In this document: piece by piece, positions 45,349-54,626 of the stretch | How positions within the stretch are numbered: position 1 is the stretch's first letter | How the letters are laid out: the number at the start of each line of letters is the position of its first letter | NCBI RefSeq assembly: GCF_030144325.1 | Contig: NZ_CP126307.1 | Span: forward strand, 3,269,001 to 3,333,000 | From: Bosea vestrisii | GTDB lineage: Bacteria > Pseudomonadota > Alphaproteobacteria > Rhizobiales > Beijerinckiaceae | DNA length: 64,000 nt | Reading direction: 5' to 3' | The notes under the pieces: model-generated | Told to the model about the DNA's origin: nothing | Databases searched by the model: none | What the model saw: the letters and a program-made list of their open reading frames with translations, nothing else | Program-made: the position numbers and the translations under genes

Positions 45349-47823
45349 ATGAGACGGGCAAGGCAGGTCGGACAGGAGATGAACGGAGCGGTCCGCTTTC
45401 TCCTGCCCGGGCTTGCCGGCGTGGCGCCGGCCCCCGCTTTGGCTCAAGTCGAGGCTATCTTGCCCATGCGCGCCGACTGGCTCAACGCCGGCGGCCTCTC
45501 GATGATCTTCGTCGGACTCGTCGTCTTTGCTACGACCACCTCGATCCTCTATGTCCGCGAGCGCTCGCGCTGGACCCGGCGGGAAGGTGAGCTCGCCGCT
45601 GGCCTCGAGGCGACACGCGGTCATCAGGAGCGCCTCGGTGCACTGCTCGCGGCGGATCGACAGGTGGTGCTGAGCTGGCACGGACCGAAGGCGAGTCCGG
45701 TGATCGAGGGCGATAGCGGCTTCCTCGGCATTGGCGGCTCCGCACCGGCGCTGGCCTATGGCACCTGGGCTCCGCCGGCCGATGCAAAGCGGCTCGAACT
45801 CGCGACGGAAGCGCTCAAGGAGCATGGCGAAGCCTTCGCCTTCACCTTCAAGGCGAAGGCTGGACGCTATGTCGACGCCGAGGGCCGGCCCGTGGTCGGC
45901 CGCGCCGTGATCCGGCTGCGCGAGGTCGACGGTGAGCGCGCCCGGGCGCTGGCGCTGGAGGATGAACTCAGCAAGCTCGCCAGCGACCATGCCGCACTGA
46001 CGACTCTGCTCGCCGGCGTGCCGCAGCCGGTCTGGACGCGCGCCACCGATGGCCGCCTGACCTGGGTCAACGGAGCCTATGCCCGGGCGGTCGAGGCTAC
46101 CGACGGCCAGCAGGCGGCCCAGGCCGGGCTGGAGCTCTTCGACCGCAGCGAGCGCGAGGCGGCTACGAAGGCCCGCAAGGACGGCCGGGTCTTCCAGCTG
46201 CGTGCGCCCGTCGTCATGGCTGGCCAGCGCCGGATCGTCGATATCCTGGAAACGCCGACGCCCTCGGGCTATGCCGGCATCGCTACCGACATGAGCGAGC
46301 TGGAGGCGGTCCGCGCCGATCTGCAGCGCCAGATGGATGCGCATGTGCGTACCCTCGACCGGCTGAAGACCGGCGTCGCCGTCTTCGACGCCTCGCAGCG
46401 GCTGGTCTATCGCAATAGCGGCTACGAGGCCCTCTGGTCGCTCGACCCGGGCTTTCTCGATAGTGCGCCCGGCGACGGCGAGATCCTCGATCGTCTGCGC
46501 ACCGAGCGCCGCCTGCCCGAGCTTGGCGATTATCGAACCTGGAAGGCCTCGGTGCACGCCGCCTACACCGCGACGCGCGCCAGCGAGGATTGGTGGTACC
46601 TGCCCGATGGCCGCACCATCCATGTCATTGCCAGCCCGAACCCCCAGGGCGGCGTCACCTATCTCTTTGACGATGAGACCGAGCGCTTCACACTCGAATC
46701 GCGCTTCAATGCGCTCTCACGTACCCAGCGCGAGACGCTCGATTCCTTGCGTGAAGGCGTCGCCGTGTTTGGCTCGGATGGTCGCCTCAAGCTCTCCAAC
46801 CCGGCCTTCGCCCAGCTCTGGAAGCTCTCGCCTGAGCGCACCGCCACCGCGCCGCATATCGACGAGGTCGTCAGCCTGAGCCGGCCGCTCTTCCCGGACG
46901 ATGCCGTGTGGACCGAAATCCGCAGCGCGGTCGCCGGCGTGCGCGATGCGCGCGAGGATTATCGCTGCCATATGGAGCGCCGGGACGGCATGGTGCTCGA
47001 CTGCACTGCCGCACCGCTGCCGGATGGTGCAACGCTGATCACCTTTGCCGATGTCACCGCAGGCGTGAACGTCGAGCGGGCGCTGACCGAGCGCAACGAC
47101 GCCTTGGAGAAGGCCTCGCGCCTGCGCGAGGAGTTCGTCCATCACGTCTCCTATGAATTGCGCTCGCCGCTGACCAACATCATCGGCTTCGCGCAATTGC
47201 TCGGCGAGGAGACGGTCGGCCCGCTGAACGACAAGCAGCGTGACTATTCCGGCCACATCGTTCGTTCCTCCGGGGCGCTGCTCGCCATCATCAACGACAT
47301 TCTCGACCTTGCCTCGATCGACAATGGTGCGCTCGCGCTCGATCTCGAGGAGGTCGACGTCGCCAAGAGCATCGCCCAGGCTGCGACCGGCCTGCAGGAC
47401 CGCCTCACCGACAGCAAGCTCAGGCTCCAGGTCGACATCGCCCCCCAGACCGGCCCGCTGCGCGCCGATCCCAAGCGCCTGCGCCAGATCCTGTTCAATC
47501 TGCTCTCGAATGCGATCGGCTTCTCCCAGCCGGGCCAGACCATCCGCGTCAGCGCCGGCCGGATCGGCGGCGAGATCCGCATCACCGTCGCCGACGAGGG
47601 CCGCGGCATCCCGGACGAGGTCAAGGAGAAGGTGTTCGACCGGTTCGAGAGCCATTCGCTCGGCTCGCGCCATCGTGGCGTCGGGCTCGGCCTGTCGATG
47701 GTGCGCTCGATCGTCGAACTGCATGGCGGCCGCGTCGAGCTCGATTCCGCCCTCGGTCAGGGCACGCGTGTCACCGCCGTCTTCCCGCCTGAAGGCATGC
47801 GCATCTCGGACGCGGCGGAATGA
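45349..47823 (+). CDS. divL: DivL-like tyrosine pseudo-histidine kinase
   Basis: About 824 residues from ATG 45349; ATG 45379 is an alternative that opens directly with a signal-like MNGAVRFLLPGLAGVAPAPALA. One membrane segment (LSMIFVGLVVFATTTSILYV) is followed by several PAS-like domains. In the dimerisation box, the residue that is histidine in real kinases is tyrosine: FVHHVSYELRSPLTNIIGF, Tyr602. This is the hallmark of DivL, which controls CckA and CtrA in the alphaproteobacterial cell cycle. The ATPase domain (NLLSNAIGFS, DEGRGIPDEV, GVGLGLSMVRSI) looks intact. It overlaps the tsaE fusion by four bases, as divL-tsaE do in other alphaproteobacteria. Confidence 0.87.
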   Translation: MRRARQVGQEMNGAVRFLLPGLAGVAPAPALAQVEAILPMRADWLNAGGLSMIFVGLVVFATTTSILYVRERSRWTRREGELAAGLEATRGHQERLGALLAADRQVVLSWHGPKASPVIEGDSGFLGIGGSAPALAYGTWAPPADAKRLELATEALKEHGEAFAFTFKAKAGRYVDAEGRPVVGRAVIRLREVDGERARALALEDELSKLASDHAALTTLLAGVPQPVWTRATDGRLTWVNGAYARAVEATDGQQAAQAGLELFDRSEREAATKARKDGRVFQLRAPVVMAGQRRIVDILETPTPSGYAGIATDMSELEAVRADLQRQMDAHVRTLDRLKTGVAVFDASQRLVYRNSGYEALWSLDPGFLDSAPGDGEILDRLRTERRLPELGDYRTWKASVHAAYTATRASEDWWYLPDGRTIHVIASPNPQGGVTYLFDDETERFTLESRFNALSRTQRETLDSLREGVAVFGSDGRLKLSNPAFAQLWKLSPERTATAPHIDEVVSLSRPLFPDDAVWTEIRSAVAGVRDAREDYRCHMERRDGMVLDCTAAPLPDGATLITFADVTAGVNVERALTERNDALEKASRLREEFVHHVSYELRSPLTNIIGFAQLLGEETVGPLNDKQRDYSGHIVRSSGALLAIINDILDLASIDNGALALDLEEVDVAKSIAQAATGLQDRLTDSKLRLQVDIAPQTGPLRADPKRLRQILFNLLSNAIGFSQPGQTIRVSAGRIGGEIRITVADEGRGIPDEVKEKVFDRFESHSLGSRHRGVGLGLSMVRSIVELHGGRVELDSALGQGTRVTAVFPPEGMRISDAAE

Positions 47824-49423
47824 GTGACGAAGCCGCGCGGACGGGCAGCCATGTCGTCGTCCTGTCGACCGAGGCCGCGACGGTGCGGCTGGCGCAGGAC
47901 ATCGCCGACATCCTCAAGACCGGTGACATCGTCGCGCTGTCAGGCCATCTCGGCGCCGGCAAGTCGCTGCTGGCCCGCGCCATGCTGCGCCGCCTCACCG
48001 ACGATCCCGGTTTGGAAGCGCCGAGCCCGACTTTCACTCTGGTCCAGAGCTATGACAGCCCGCGCGGGCTCCTGCTGCACGCCGATCTCTACCGCGTCCG
48101 CAATCCTGACGAGCTCGACGATATCGGCCTGGTCGAGGATCTCGATCTTGCGATCACCATTGTCGAATGGCCGGATCGGGCCGGCACCCGGCTCCCGGCC
48201 GGCCGGCGGCTCGACATCGTGCTGGAGGTTGATCCCGAAAACCCCGAACAGGGCCGGATCGCGACACTCTCCGGCGGCGTGCTCTGGCGCCAGCGGCTGT
48301 CGCTCGCCATCGGCGCGCGGCAACTGATCGACGAGGCCGGCTGGAGCGAGGCGCGGCGCGAATTCATGCTGGGCGATGCCTCCAGCCGCGCCTATGAGCG
48401 CCTGATCAGGCCCTCAGGCGAGACCGCGATCCTGATGATCTCGCCGCCGCGGGCCGACGGGCCGGCGATCCGCCAGGGCAAGCCCTACAGCGCCATCGCC
48501 CATCTCGCCGAAACCGTCGACGCCTTCGTCGCCATGGACAAGGGTTTGCGTTCGCTCGGCCTCTCCGCGCCGGCGATCCTGGCGCAGGACCTCGTCACCG
48601 GCCTGCTGCTGATCGAGGATCTCGGGGACGAGCCTGTCGTCGGTGCGGATGGTCCGATCCCCGAACGCTACGAGGCCGCGGCCCGCCTCCTTGCCGAGCT
48701 GCACCGGCACGCTCTCCCGACGATCCTTCCGGTCGCCGAAGGCCGCGACCACGTCCTGCCGGACTATGACCGCGAGGCGCTCGCGATCGAAACCGAACTG
48801 GTGCTCGACTGGTACGGCCCGCATATCGCCGGCGTGACCTTGCCGGCGGTGACGCGGGCGGAGTTCAGCCGCATCTGGGACAAGCTGTTCGACGAGCTCT
48901 TCGAGACGCCGGCGACCTGGACGCTGCGCGACTATCACTCGCCGAACCTGCTCTGGCTGGCGGATCGCGTCGGCCATGCCAGGCTCGGCCTGATCGATTT
49001 CAGGACGCAGTGCTTGGCCATCCCGGCTATGATCTCGTCGCGCTCGGGCAGGATGCCCGGGTCGACGTGCCGGCGGCGCTGGAATTGCGCCTGCTTGCTG
49101 CCTATGCCGGGGCACGGCGCGGCACCGATCCCGGCTTCGACCTGCCGGGCTTTGCCCGCGCCTATGCGATCCTCGGTGCGCAGCGCAACACCAAGATCGC
49201 CGGTATCTTCGCCAGGCTCGATCGGCGTGACGGCAAGCCGGGCTATCTCAAGCATCTGCCGCGGATCGAAGCCTATCTGCGCCGCAATCTCGAGCATCCG
49301 GCGCTGGCCGAGCTGAAGGCCTGGTACGAGACCTACCTGCCCAAGCTCTACGCCGACCAGCCGAAGCCGGAAGCCGAGGCCGACCCTGCGGAACAGGAGC
49401 GGCCTAAGCAGGACGAGGCCTGA
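47820..49423 (+). pseudogene. TsaE / aminoglycoside-phosphotransferase-fold sugar kinase (AmgK-like) fusion, frameshifted
   Basis: The N-terminal domain, about 160 residues, is TsaE, the ATPase needed for t6A tRNA modification (Walker A GHLGAGKSLLARAM; SPTFTLVQSYDS; HADLYRVRNPDELDDIGL). The C-terminal domain is a phosphotransferase of the AmgK type (N-acetylmuramate/GlcNAc kinase in peptidoglycan recycling), with TWTLRDYHSPNLLWL and LGLIDF. At 49000-49001 one C seems to be missing from the expected GATTTCCAGGAC. The frame therefore leaves LIDF and the DAVLGHP metal-binding step continues in another frame to the stop at 49423. The fused architecture is normal in Hyphomicrobiales; the frameshift is not. 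Confidence 0.85.
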
Positions 49424-49432
49424 GCTGACGCT

Positions 49433-50656
49433 TCAGGCCGGCCCGGCGCCTTGCGTGCCAAGATAGACCGCGTAGATCGACTGGCTCGCCGCCATGAACA
49501 GCCGGTTGCGCTTCGGCCCGCCGAAGCAGACATTGCCGCAGACCTCCGGCAACCGGATCCGGCCGATCAGCTTGCCCTCGGGGCTGAAGCAGAGCACGCC
49601 GTTGTAGCCGACCGCGCGGCCGGCATTGCTGGACGCCCAGAGATTGCCCTGCACGTCGCAGCGCAGCCCGTCCGGCCCGCATTTCACCCCGTCGACCATG
49701 CAGTCCGAGAACAGCTTGCCGTTCGAGAGCTTGTTGTCGGCGCCGACGTCGAAGACATGGATGTCGCCCTTGCCGCCCGGGCCGGTATCGCCCGGACCCT
49801 TGCCGGTCGAGGCGACATAGAGCTTCTTGAAGTCGGGCGAGAAGCACAAGCCGTTCGGGTCCGGCACCTGTTGCTCGGTGACGACGAGGTCGACCCGGCC
49901 GCTCGGATCGATCCGGTAGCAGTTCGTCGGCAGCTCGCGCTTGTAGAAGCCGATCTCCGGCGGTTGCCCGAGGCGGGGATTGATCTTGCCGCTGGTGTTG
50001 CTCGGCCCGCCGGCCGCATCGGGCGCGCCCTCGTAGAGCTGGCCGCCATAGGGCGGATCGGTGAACCAGTAGCTGCCGTCGGTGTGCTGAACGACGTCGT
50101 TGGGCGAATTCAGCCGCTTGCCGTCGAACCTGTCGGCGAGGATCGTCACCGAGCCGTCGAGCTCGTAGCGCACGACGCGGCGGTTGAGATGCTCGCAGGA
50201 GAGCTGCCGGCCCTGGAAGTCGAAGCTGTTGCCGTTGCTGTTGCCCGAAGGCGTACGGAAAACGCTGACGCGGCCATCATCCTCGAGCCAGCGCATCTGC
50301 CGGTTGTTCGGGATGTCGCTCCAGACGAGATAGCGCCCCTGCGCGTTCCAGGCTGGCCCTTCCGCCCAGAGCGCGCCGGTCCAGAGCCGCTGGATCGGCG
50401 CATTCGGCTGGGCCAGGCCCTCGAAGGCCGGATCGACCGCGATAACATCTGGGTCCCAGAAATAGGTCGTCGGCGCGCCGCTGCGGCTGAAATCGCGCGG
50501 CGGGCTGGTGATCGTGCTCGGCGGCCCGGGGCGGGCGGCCGGAGCCTGCGCCAGGGCCGTATCGGCGGCGGCTGCAAGCGCGCCTGCTCCCGCGACCTGC
50601 AACAAGCGGCGGCGCGACAGCGCCGGGCGCGTTTCGTCGATCTTGTTCTGCTGCAT
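49433..50656 (-). CDS. SMP-30/gluconolactonase family protein, Tat-exported
   Basis: 407 residues with a twin-arginine signal near residue 15 (LSRRRLLQVAGAGALAAAA) and a six-bladed beta-propeller. Blocks are GPAWNAQGRYLVWSDIPNN, NGNSFDFQGRQLSCEHLNRRVVRY, LNSPNDVVQHTDGSYWFTDPPYG and PNGLCFSPDFKKLYVAST, which carry the calcium-binding Asn/Asp/Glu residues of lactonases. It is probably a periplasmic sugar lactonase. It converges on the tsaE fusion with a 10-base gap. Confidence 0.87.
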   Translation of the reverse strand: MQQNKIDETRPALSRRRLLQVAGAGALAAAADTALAQAPAARPGPPSTITSPPRDFSRSGAPTTYFWDPDVIAVDPAFEGLAQPNAPIQRLWTGALWAEGPAWNAQGRYLVWSDIPNNRQMRWLEDDGRVSVFRTPSGNSNGNSFDFQGRQLSCEHLNRRVVRYELDGSVTILADRFDGKRLNSPNDVVQHTDGSYWFTDPPYGGQLYEGAPDAAGGPSNTSGKINPRLGQPPEIGFYKRELPTNCYRIDPSGRVDLVVTEQQVPDPNGLCFSPDFKKLYVASTGKGPGDTGPGGKGDIHVFDVGADNKLSNGKLFSDCMVDGVKCGPDGLRCDVQGNLWASSNAGRAVGYNGVLCFSPEGKLIGRIRLPEVCGNVCFGGPKRNRLFMAASQSIYAVYLGTQGAGPA

Positions 50657-50785
50657 CGTGACCTCCCTGAGCCGGACTGTCCCGTCCTTGCGGTTAGCAT
50701 CGGGGGCGCCGATTGCGGCGGTGACGTGGCGGCAAGCTGACGTTTCGTCATGGCAAGCCCTGTCCGAGCAGGGCTTCTCATCGAC

Positions 50786-50799
50786 TTAAATCGGTTTAA
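50786..50799. promoter_or_regulatory. LacI-like operator upstream of the SMP-30 gene
   Basis: TTAAATCGGTTTAA, five-base inverted arms TTAAA/TTTAA around TCGG, lies about 130 bases before the SMP-30 gene start, in a 179-base intergenic stretch. It resembles the AT-rich, CG-centred motif upstream of pckA (38400-38410). A sugar-responsive LacI-type regulator is a reasonable guess. Confidence 0.35.
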
Positions 50800-50835
50800 T
50801 GATATCGAGTCCGGAGCGCGGCGCCGCGATGGTCT

Positions 50836-52041
50836 TCAGGCCGCCAGATCCGCAACGAGAGCGTCGAGCAGCAGGGCGCCTTCCGGCGTCGCGGCGAGCC
50901 GCCCATTCGGCTTGCGGGTGAGGAAGCCTTCGGCGATCAGGCTGCCGATCCGGTTTCCGTTGAGCTTCCGGCCGGCCAGCCCCTCGAAGACGTCGAGATC
51001 GATGCCTTCGACAAGTCGGAGGCCCATCAGCAGGTATTCGTCCCCCTGCGCTTCGGTCGAGAGCCGCTCGTTCTCGACCAGTGCGTCGCTGCCGGCCTCG
51101 ATCCGCTCCAGCCAGGTCTCGGGCCGCTTCTCGGTCGATTGCGCAAAGCGCCCATCCGCGGTCACCAGCCGGCCATGGGCGCCCGGGCCGATGCCGGCAT
51201 ATTCGCCATAGTGCCAGTAGACCAGGTTGTGCCGGCATTCCGCGCCCGGCCGGGCATGGTTCGAGATCTCGTAGACCGGCAGGCCGTGCTTGGCTGTGAT
51301 CTCCTGCGTCAGCTCGTACAGCGCCGCGCCCGCATCGGGGTCGGGAATGGCGAGCTTGCCGGCGCGGAAGAGCTGCTCGAAGGCGGTGCCGGGCTCGATG
51401 GTGAGCTGGTAGAGCGAGAGATGCTCGGCGGCATGGCTGATCGCCAGTTCGAGCTCGGCCTGCCAGAGCGCCGGGGTCTGCGTGGGCGAGCGGGCATAGA
51501 TCAGGTCGAAAGAGTAGCGCTCGAAATAGCGCCGCGCGATCGCGACCGCATCGAGCGCTTCCTGGGCCGAATGCATCCGGCCGAGCGCCTTGAGATCGGT
51601 ATCGTTCAGCGCCTGCACGCCGAGCGAGACGCGGTTGACGCCCGCCGCCCGGAAATCGCGGAAGCGGCTGGCCTCGACGCTGGTCGGATTGGCTTCGAGC
51701 GAGACCTCGCAATTCGGATCGACGGTCCAGTGCTCGCCGATCGCGTCGAGGATCGCGCCGACAGTCGCTCCCTCCATCAGCGAAGGCGTGCCACCGCCGA
51801 AGAAGATCGAGTTGACCGTGCGTCCCGGCGCGAGCTCAGCGCGCTGGGCGATCTCGCGGCGGAAGGCGGCGATGTAGCGCGCCTGGTCCGGCGGTTGATG
51901 CCGGACATGGGAGTTGAAGTCGCAATAGGGGCATTTGGCCAGGCAGAACGGCCAGTGCACATAGACGGCGAAGCCGGCATCCGCAGTCGGATGTGCCGGC
52001 ACGCCGGGTCGCCGCGCGGCAAGGGCGGCTGCGGCCATCAA
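50836..52041 (-). CDS. hemW: Radical SAM haem chaperone HemW
   Basis: 401 residues related to oxygen-independent coproporphyrinogen oxidase (HemN) but of the HemW branch. The radical-SAM cluster motif CxxxCxxC is at Cys33-Cys37-Cys40 (FCLAKCPYCDFNSH), followed by SIFFGGGTPSLM and VSLEANPTSVEASRFRDFRAAGVNRVSLGVQ. The C-terminal HemW domain is complete. HemW transfers haem to client proteins. It overlaps the rdgB stop by four bases, in the conserved order rph-rdgB-hemW. Confidence 0.94.
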   Translation of the reverse strand: MMAAAALAARRPGVPAHPTADAGFAVYVHWPFCLAKCPYCDFNSHVRHQPPDQARYIAAFRREIAQRAELAPGRTVNSIFFGGGTPSLMEGATVGAILDAIGEHWTVDPNCEVSLEANPTSVEASRFRDFRAAGVNRVSLGVQALNDTDLKALGRMHSAQEALDAVAIARRYFERYSFDLIYARSPTQTPALWQAELELAISHAAEHLSLYQLTIEPGTAFEQLFRAGKLAIPDPDAGAALYELTQEITAKHGLPVYEISNHARPGAECRHNLVYWHYGEYAGIGPGAHGRLVTADGRFAQSTEKRPETWLERIEAGSDALVENERLSTEAQGDEYLLMGLRLVEGIDLDVFEGLAGRKLNGNRIGSLIAEGFLTRKPNGRLAATPEGALLLDALVADLAA

Positions 52042-52685
52042 GCGGGCGTCCTCAGGCAGGCGGCGGCCAGGACATGGAAAGCACGGGCCCGGTGCGACAG
52101 GCCGGGCGAGCCGTCCTGCGGGATGCCGTGCTTCTCTTCCGCCGTCATCTCGCCGAAGGTCTTGGCATGACCGGCCGGCTGGAAGATCGGGTCGTAGCCG
52201 AAGCCGGAAAGCCCGCGCGGCGCGTTGACGATCTCGCCGAAGACGCGGCCCTCGAACAGCTCCTGATGCCCGTCCGGCCAGGCGATCACCAGCGCCGAGA
52301 CGAAATGCGCCTTGCGCTGGTCCGGCGTGGTCGCGCCGCGCTTGGCGAGTTCCATCTGGACGCGGGCCAGCGCCGGGGTGAAATCCTTGCCTGGCCCGGC
52401 CCAGTTCGCCGAGAACAGGCCGGGTGCGCCATCGAGCGCGTCGATGCAGACGCCGGAATCGTCGGCCAGCGCCGGCAGGCCCGACGCCTGAGCCGCCGCG
52501 ACCGCCTTGATCGCGGCGTTCTCCGCGAACATGTGACCGTCCTCCTCGGGCTCCGGCAGGCCGAGCTCGCCGGCTGAGACCAGCTCGATCCCATAGGGCG
52601 CCAGAAGCTCGCGCATCTCGCGCAGTTTGCCCTGGTTGTGGGTCGCGATCACGACCTTGCCGTTGAGGAGGCGGTTCGCGCTCAT
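52038..52685 (-). CDS. rdgB: XTP/dITP diphosphatase (RdgB/HAM1)
   Basis: 215-residue house-cleaning nucleotidase that removes non-canonical purine triphosphates. Conserved blocks are VIATHNQGKLREMRELLAPYG, FAENAAIKA, LADDSGVCIDALDGAPGLFSANWAG, and GFGYDPIFQPAGHAKTFGEM. It sits between rph and hemW with a four-base overlap to hemW. Confidence 0.96.
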   Translation of the reverse strand: MSANRLLNGKVVIATHNQGKLREMRELLAPYGIELVSAGELGLPEPEEDGHMFAENAAIKAVAAAQASGLPALADDSGVCIDALDGAPGLFSANWAGPGKDFTPALARVQMELAKRGATTPDQRKAHFVSALVIAWPDGHQELFEGRVFGEIVNAPRGLSGFGYDPIFQPAGHAKTFGEMTAEEKHGIPQDGSPGLSHRARAFHVLAAACLRTPA

Positions 52686-52689
52686 GGCG

Positions 52690-53406
52690 TCAGGCCACCG
52701 TAGCCTTCTGCAGGGTCACCAGCTTGCCGATACCACCCTTGGCGAGCTTGAGCAGCGCCATCAGCTCTTCCTCGCTGAAGGGGGCGCCTTCTGCGGTGCC
52801 CTGGACCTCGACGAGGCCGCCAGAGCCGGTGATGACGAAATTCGCATCGGTCTGTGCGCCGGAATCCTCGACATAGTCGAGGTCGATGACGGGATTGCCG
52901 GCGACGACGCCGCAGGAGATCGCCGCGACATGGTCCTTCAGCGGATTGGCGCCCTTGAGCAGGCCGCGCCCTTCCATCCATTTCAGCGCGTCGTGCAGCG
53001 CGACCCAGGCGCCGGTGATCGAGGCGGTGCGGGTGCCGCCATCGGCCTGGAGCACATCGCAATCGACGACGATCTGGCGCTCGCCGATCGCGGTCAGGTC
53101 GACCACGGCGCGCAAGCTGCGTCCGATCAGGCGCTGGATCTCCTGCGTCCGGCCCGAGGGCTTGCCCGAGGTGACCTCGCGACGGGTGCGCTCATGGGTG
53201 GCGCGCGGCAGCATCGAATACTCCGCGGTGACCCAGCCCTTGCCGGTGCCGCGCAACCACGGCGGCCCTTTTTCCTCGACGGTGGCAGCGCAGAGCACCT
53301 TGGTCTCGCCGAAGCTCACCATGCACGACCCTTCCGCATAGCGGACCACGCCACGTTCCAGCGTGACCTTGCGCATCTCGTCGGCTGCGCGCTTCGAGGG
53401 TCTCAT
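52690..53406 (-). CDS. rph: Ribonuclease PH
   Basis: Phosphate-dependent 3'-5' exoribonuclease for tRNA 3'-end trimming, 238 residues. RPSKRAADEMRKVTLERG at the N-terminus, GWVTAEYSMLPRATHERTRRE, GRTQEIQRLIGRSLRAVVD and DCDVLQADGGTRTASITGAW are diagnostic. It is divergent from hrcA with a 137-base spacer and leads rdgB and hemW. Confidence 0.97.
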   Translation of the reverse strand: MRPSKRAADEMRKVTLERGVVRYAEGSCMVSFGETKVLCAATVEEKGPPWLRGTGKGWVTAEYSMLPRATHERTRREVTSGKPSGRTQEIQRLIGRSLRAVVDLTAIGERQIVVDCDVLQADGGTRTASITGAWVALHDALKWMEGRGLLKGANPLKDHVAAISCGVVAGNPVIDLDYVEDSGAQTDANFVITGSGGLVEVQGTAEGAPFSEEELMALLKLAKGGIGKLVTLQKATVA

Positions 53407-53543
53407 CGTGCCATCCTGTCTTCTGAATTCGCGGCTTGTAGGCGTTTAACCGGAGAGCGGCAAGGCGAGCCGGTCATGAGGGCTTGATCCTGCCGCGCGC
53501 GCCGGGGACAATGGGCCATGGTCATCAGGCTGTTCACGAGGCG

Positions 53544-54626
53544 ATGAGCGCCCATACCCGCCCGGATTCGCCCGGCGGCCTGGTCGAGATCGACCAGCGC
53601 TCGCGCGAGATCTTTCGCCAGATCGTCGACGGTTACCTGACCACCGGCGAGCCGGTCGGCTCGCGCAACATCGCCCGCCTGCTGCCGATCGCACTCTCGC
53701 CGGCGACGGTACGCAACGTCATGACCGATCTCGAAATGGCCGGGCTGATCTATGCGCCGCATACCTCGGCCGGACGCCTGCCGACCGAGCGGGGCCTGCG
53801 TTTCTTCGTCGACGGCATGATGGAGGTCGGCAATCTGACCTCGGAGGAGCGGGCTCGCATCGAGGTGCAGATCAGGGCAGCCGCGAGCAGCCGCTCGCTC
53901 GACCAGACGCTGACCGAGGCTTCGGCGCTGCTTTCGGGGCTGTCGCGCGGTGCCGGCGTCGTCGTCACCACCAAGGCCAATGCTCGCCTGCGCCATATCG
54001 AATTCGTCCGGCTCGATGCTGCCCGCGCGCTCGTCGTCCTCGTCGCCGATGACGGCACGGTCGAGAACCGCATCCTGGCGCTGCCGCCAGGACTGCCCGC
54101 TTCGGCGCTGGTCGAGGCCGGCAACTTCCTCAATGCGCGCATCGTCGGCAAGACGCTGGATGAACTGCGCCGCGAGATCGCCGACAGCCGCTCGCAGATG
54201 GAGCGCGAGCTCGACGAACTGACCGCCCGGCTGGTCGAGACGGGCATCGCGACGAGCTCCGGCCCCTCCAGCGATCGGCACCTGATCGTGCGCGGCCAGG
54301 CCAATCTGCTCGAGGATCTGAAGGCGCAGGAGGACCTCGAGCGCATCCGCCTGCTCTTCGCCGATCTGGAGACGCAGACCGAGCTGATCGACCTGCTCTC
54401 GCGCGCCGAGGCCGGCGACGGCGTGCGCATCTTCATCGGCTCGGAGAACAACCTGTTCTCGATGTCGGGCTCGTCGATCATCGCCGCGCCCTTCCGCGAT
54501 GGCGGCCAGCGCATCGTCGGCGTCGTCGGCATCATCGGCCCGACGCGATTGAACTATGCCCGGATCGTGCCGATGGTCGATTATACCGCCAAGGTGGTCG
54601 GGCGCCTGCTTGACAGCGGGCGATGA
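53544..54626 (+). CDS. hrcA: Heat-inducible transcription repressor HrcA
   Basis: Repressor of chaperonin genes that binds CIRCE elements. 360 residues from ATG 53544. The N-terminal winged helix includes SREIFRQIVDGYLTTGEPVGSRNIAR and SPATVRNVMTDLEMAGLIYAPHTSAGRLPT. The C-terminal GAF-like part has RVFIGSENN-type VRIFIGSENNLFSMSGSSIIAAPF and GPTRLNYARIVPMVDYTA. The expected downstream neighbour grpE is replaced by an ankyrin gene. No CIRCE element is visible upstream. Confidence 0.95.
   Translation: MSAHTRPDSPGGLVEIDQRSREIFRQIVDGYLTTGEPVGSRNIARLLPIALSPATVRNVMTDLEMAGLIYAPHTSAGRLPTERGLRFFVDGMMEVGNLTSEERARIEVQIRAAASSRSLDQTLTEASALLSGLSRGAGVVVTTKANARLRHIEFVRLDAARALVVLVADDGTVENRILALPPGLPASALVEAGNFLNARIVGKTLDELRREIADSRSQMERELDELTARLVETGIATSSGPSSDRHLIVRGQANLLEDLKAQEDLERIRLLFADLETQTELIDLLSRAEAGDGVRIFIGSENNLFSMSGSSIIAAPFRDGGQRIVGVVGIIGPTRLNYARIVPMVDYTAKVVGRLLDSGR

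Noticed and set aside
53407..53543. CIRCE element or sigma-32 promoter before hrcA
   Set aside because: No TTAGCACTC-N9-GAGTGCTAA is present, and the CTTGATC-like match is too weak to support a heat-shock promoter.
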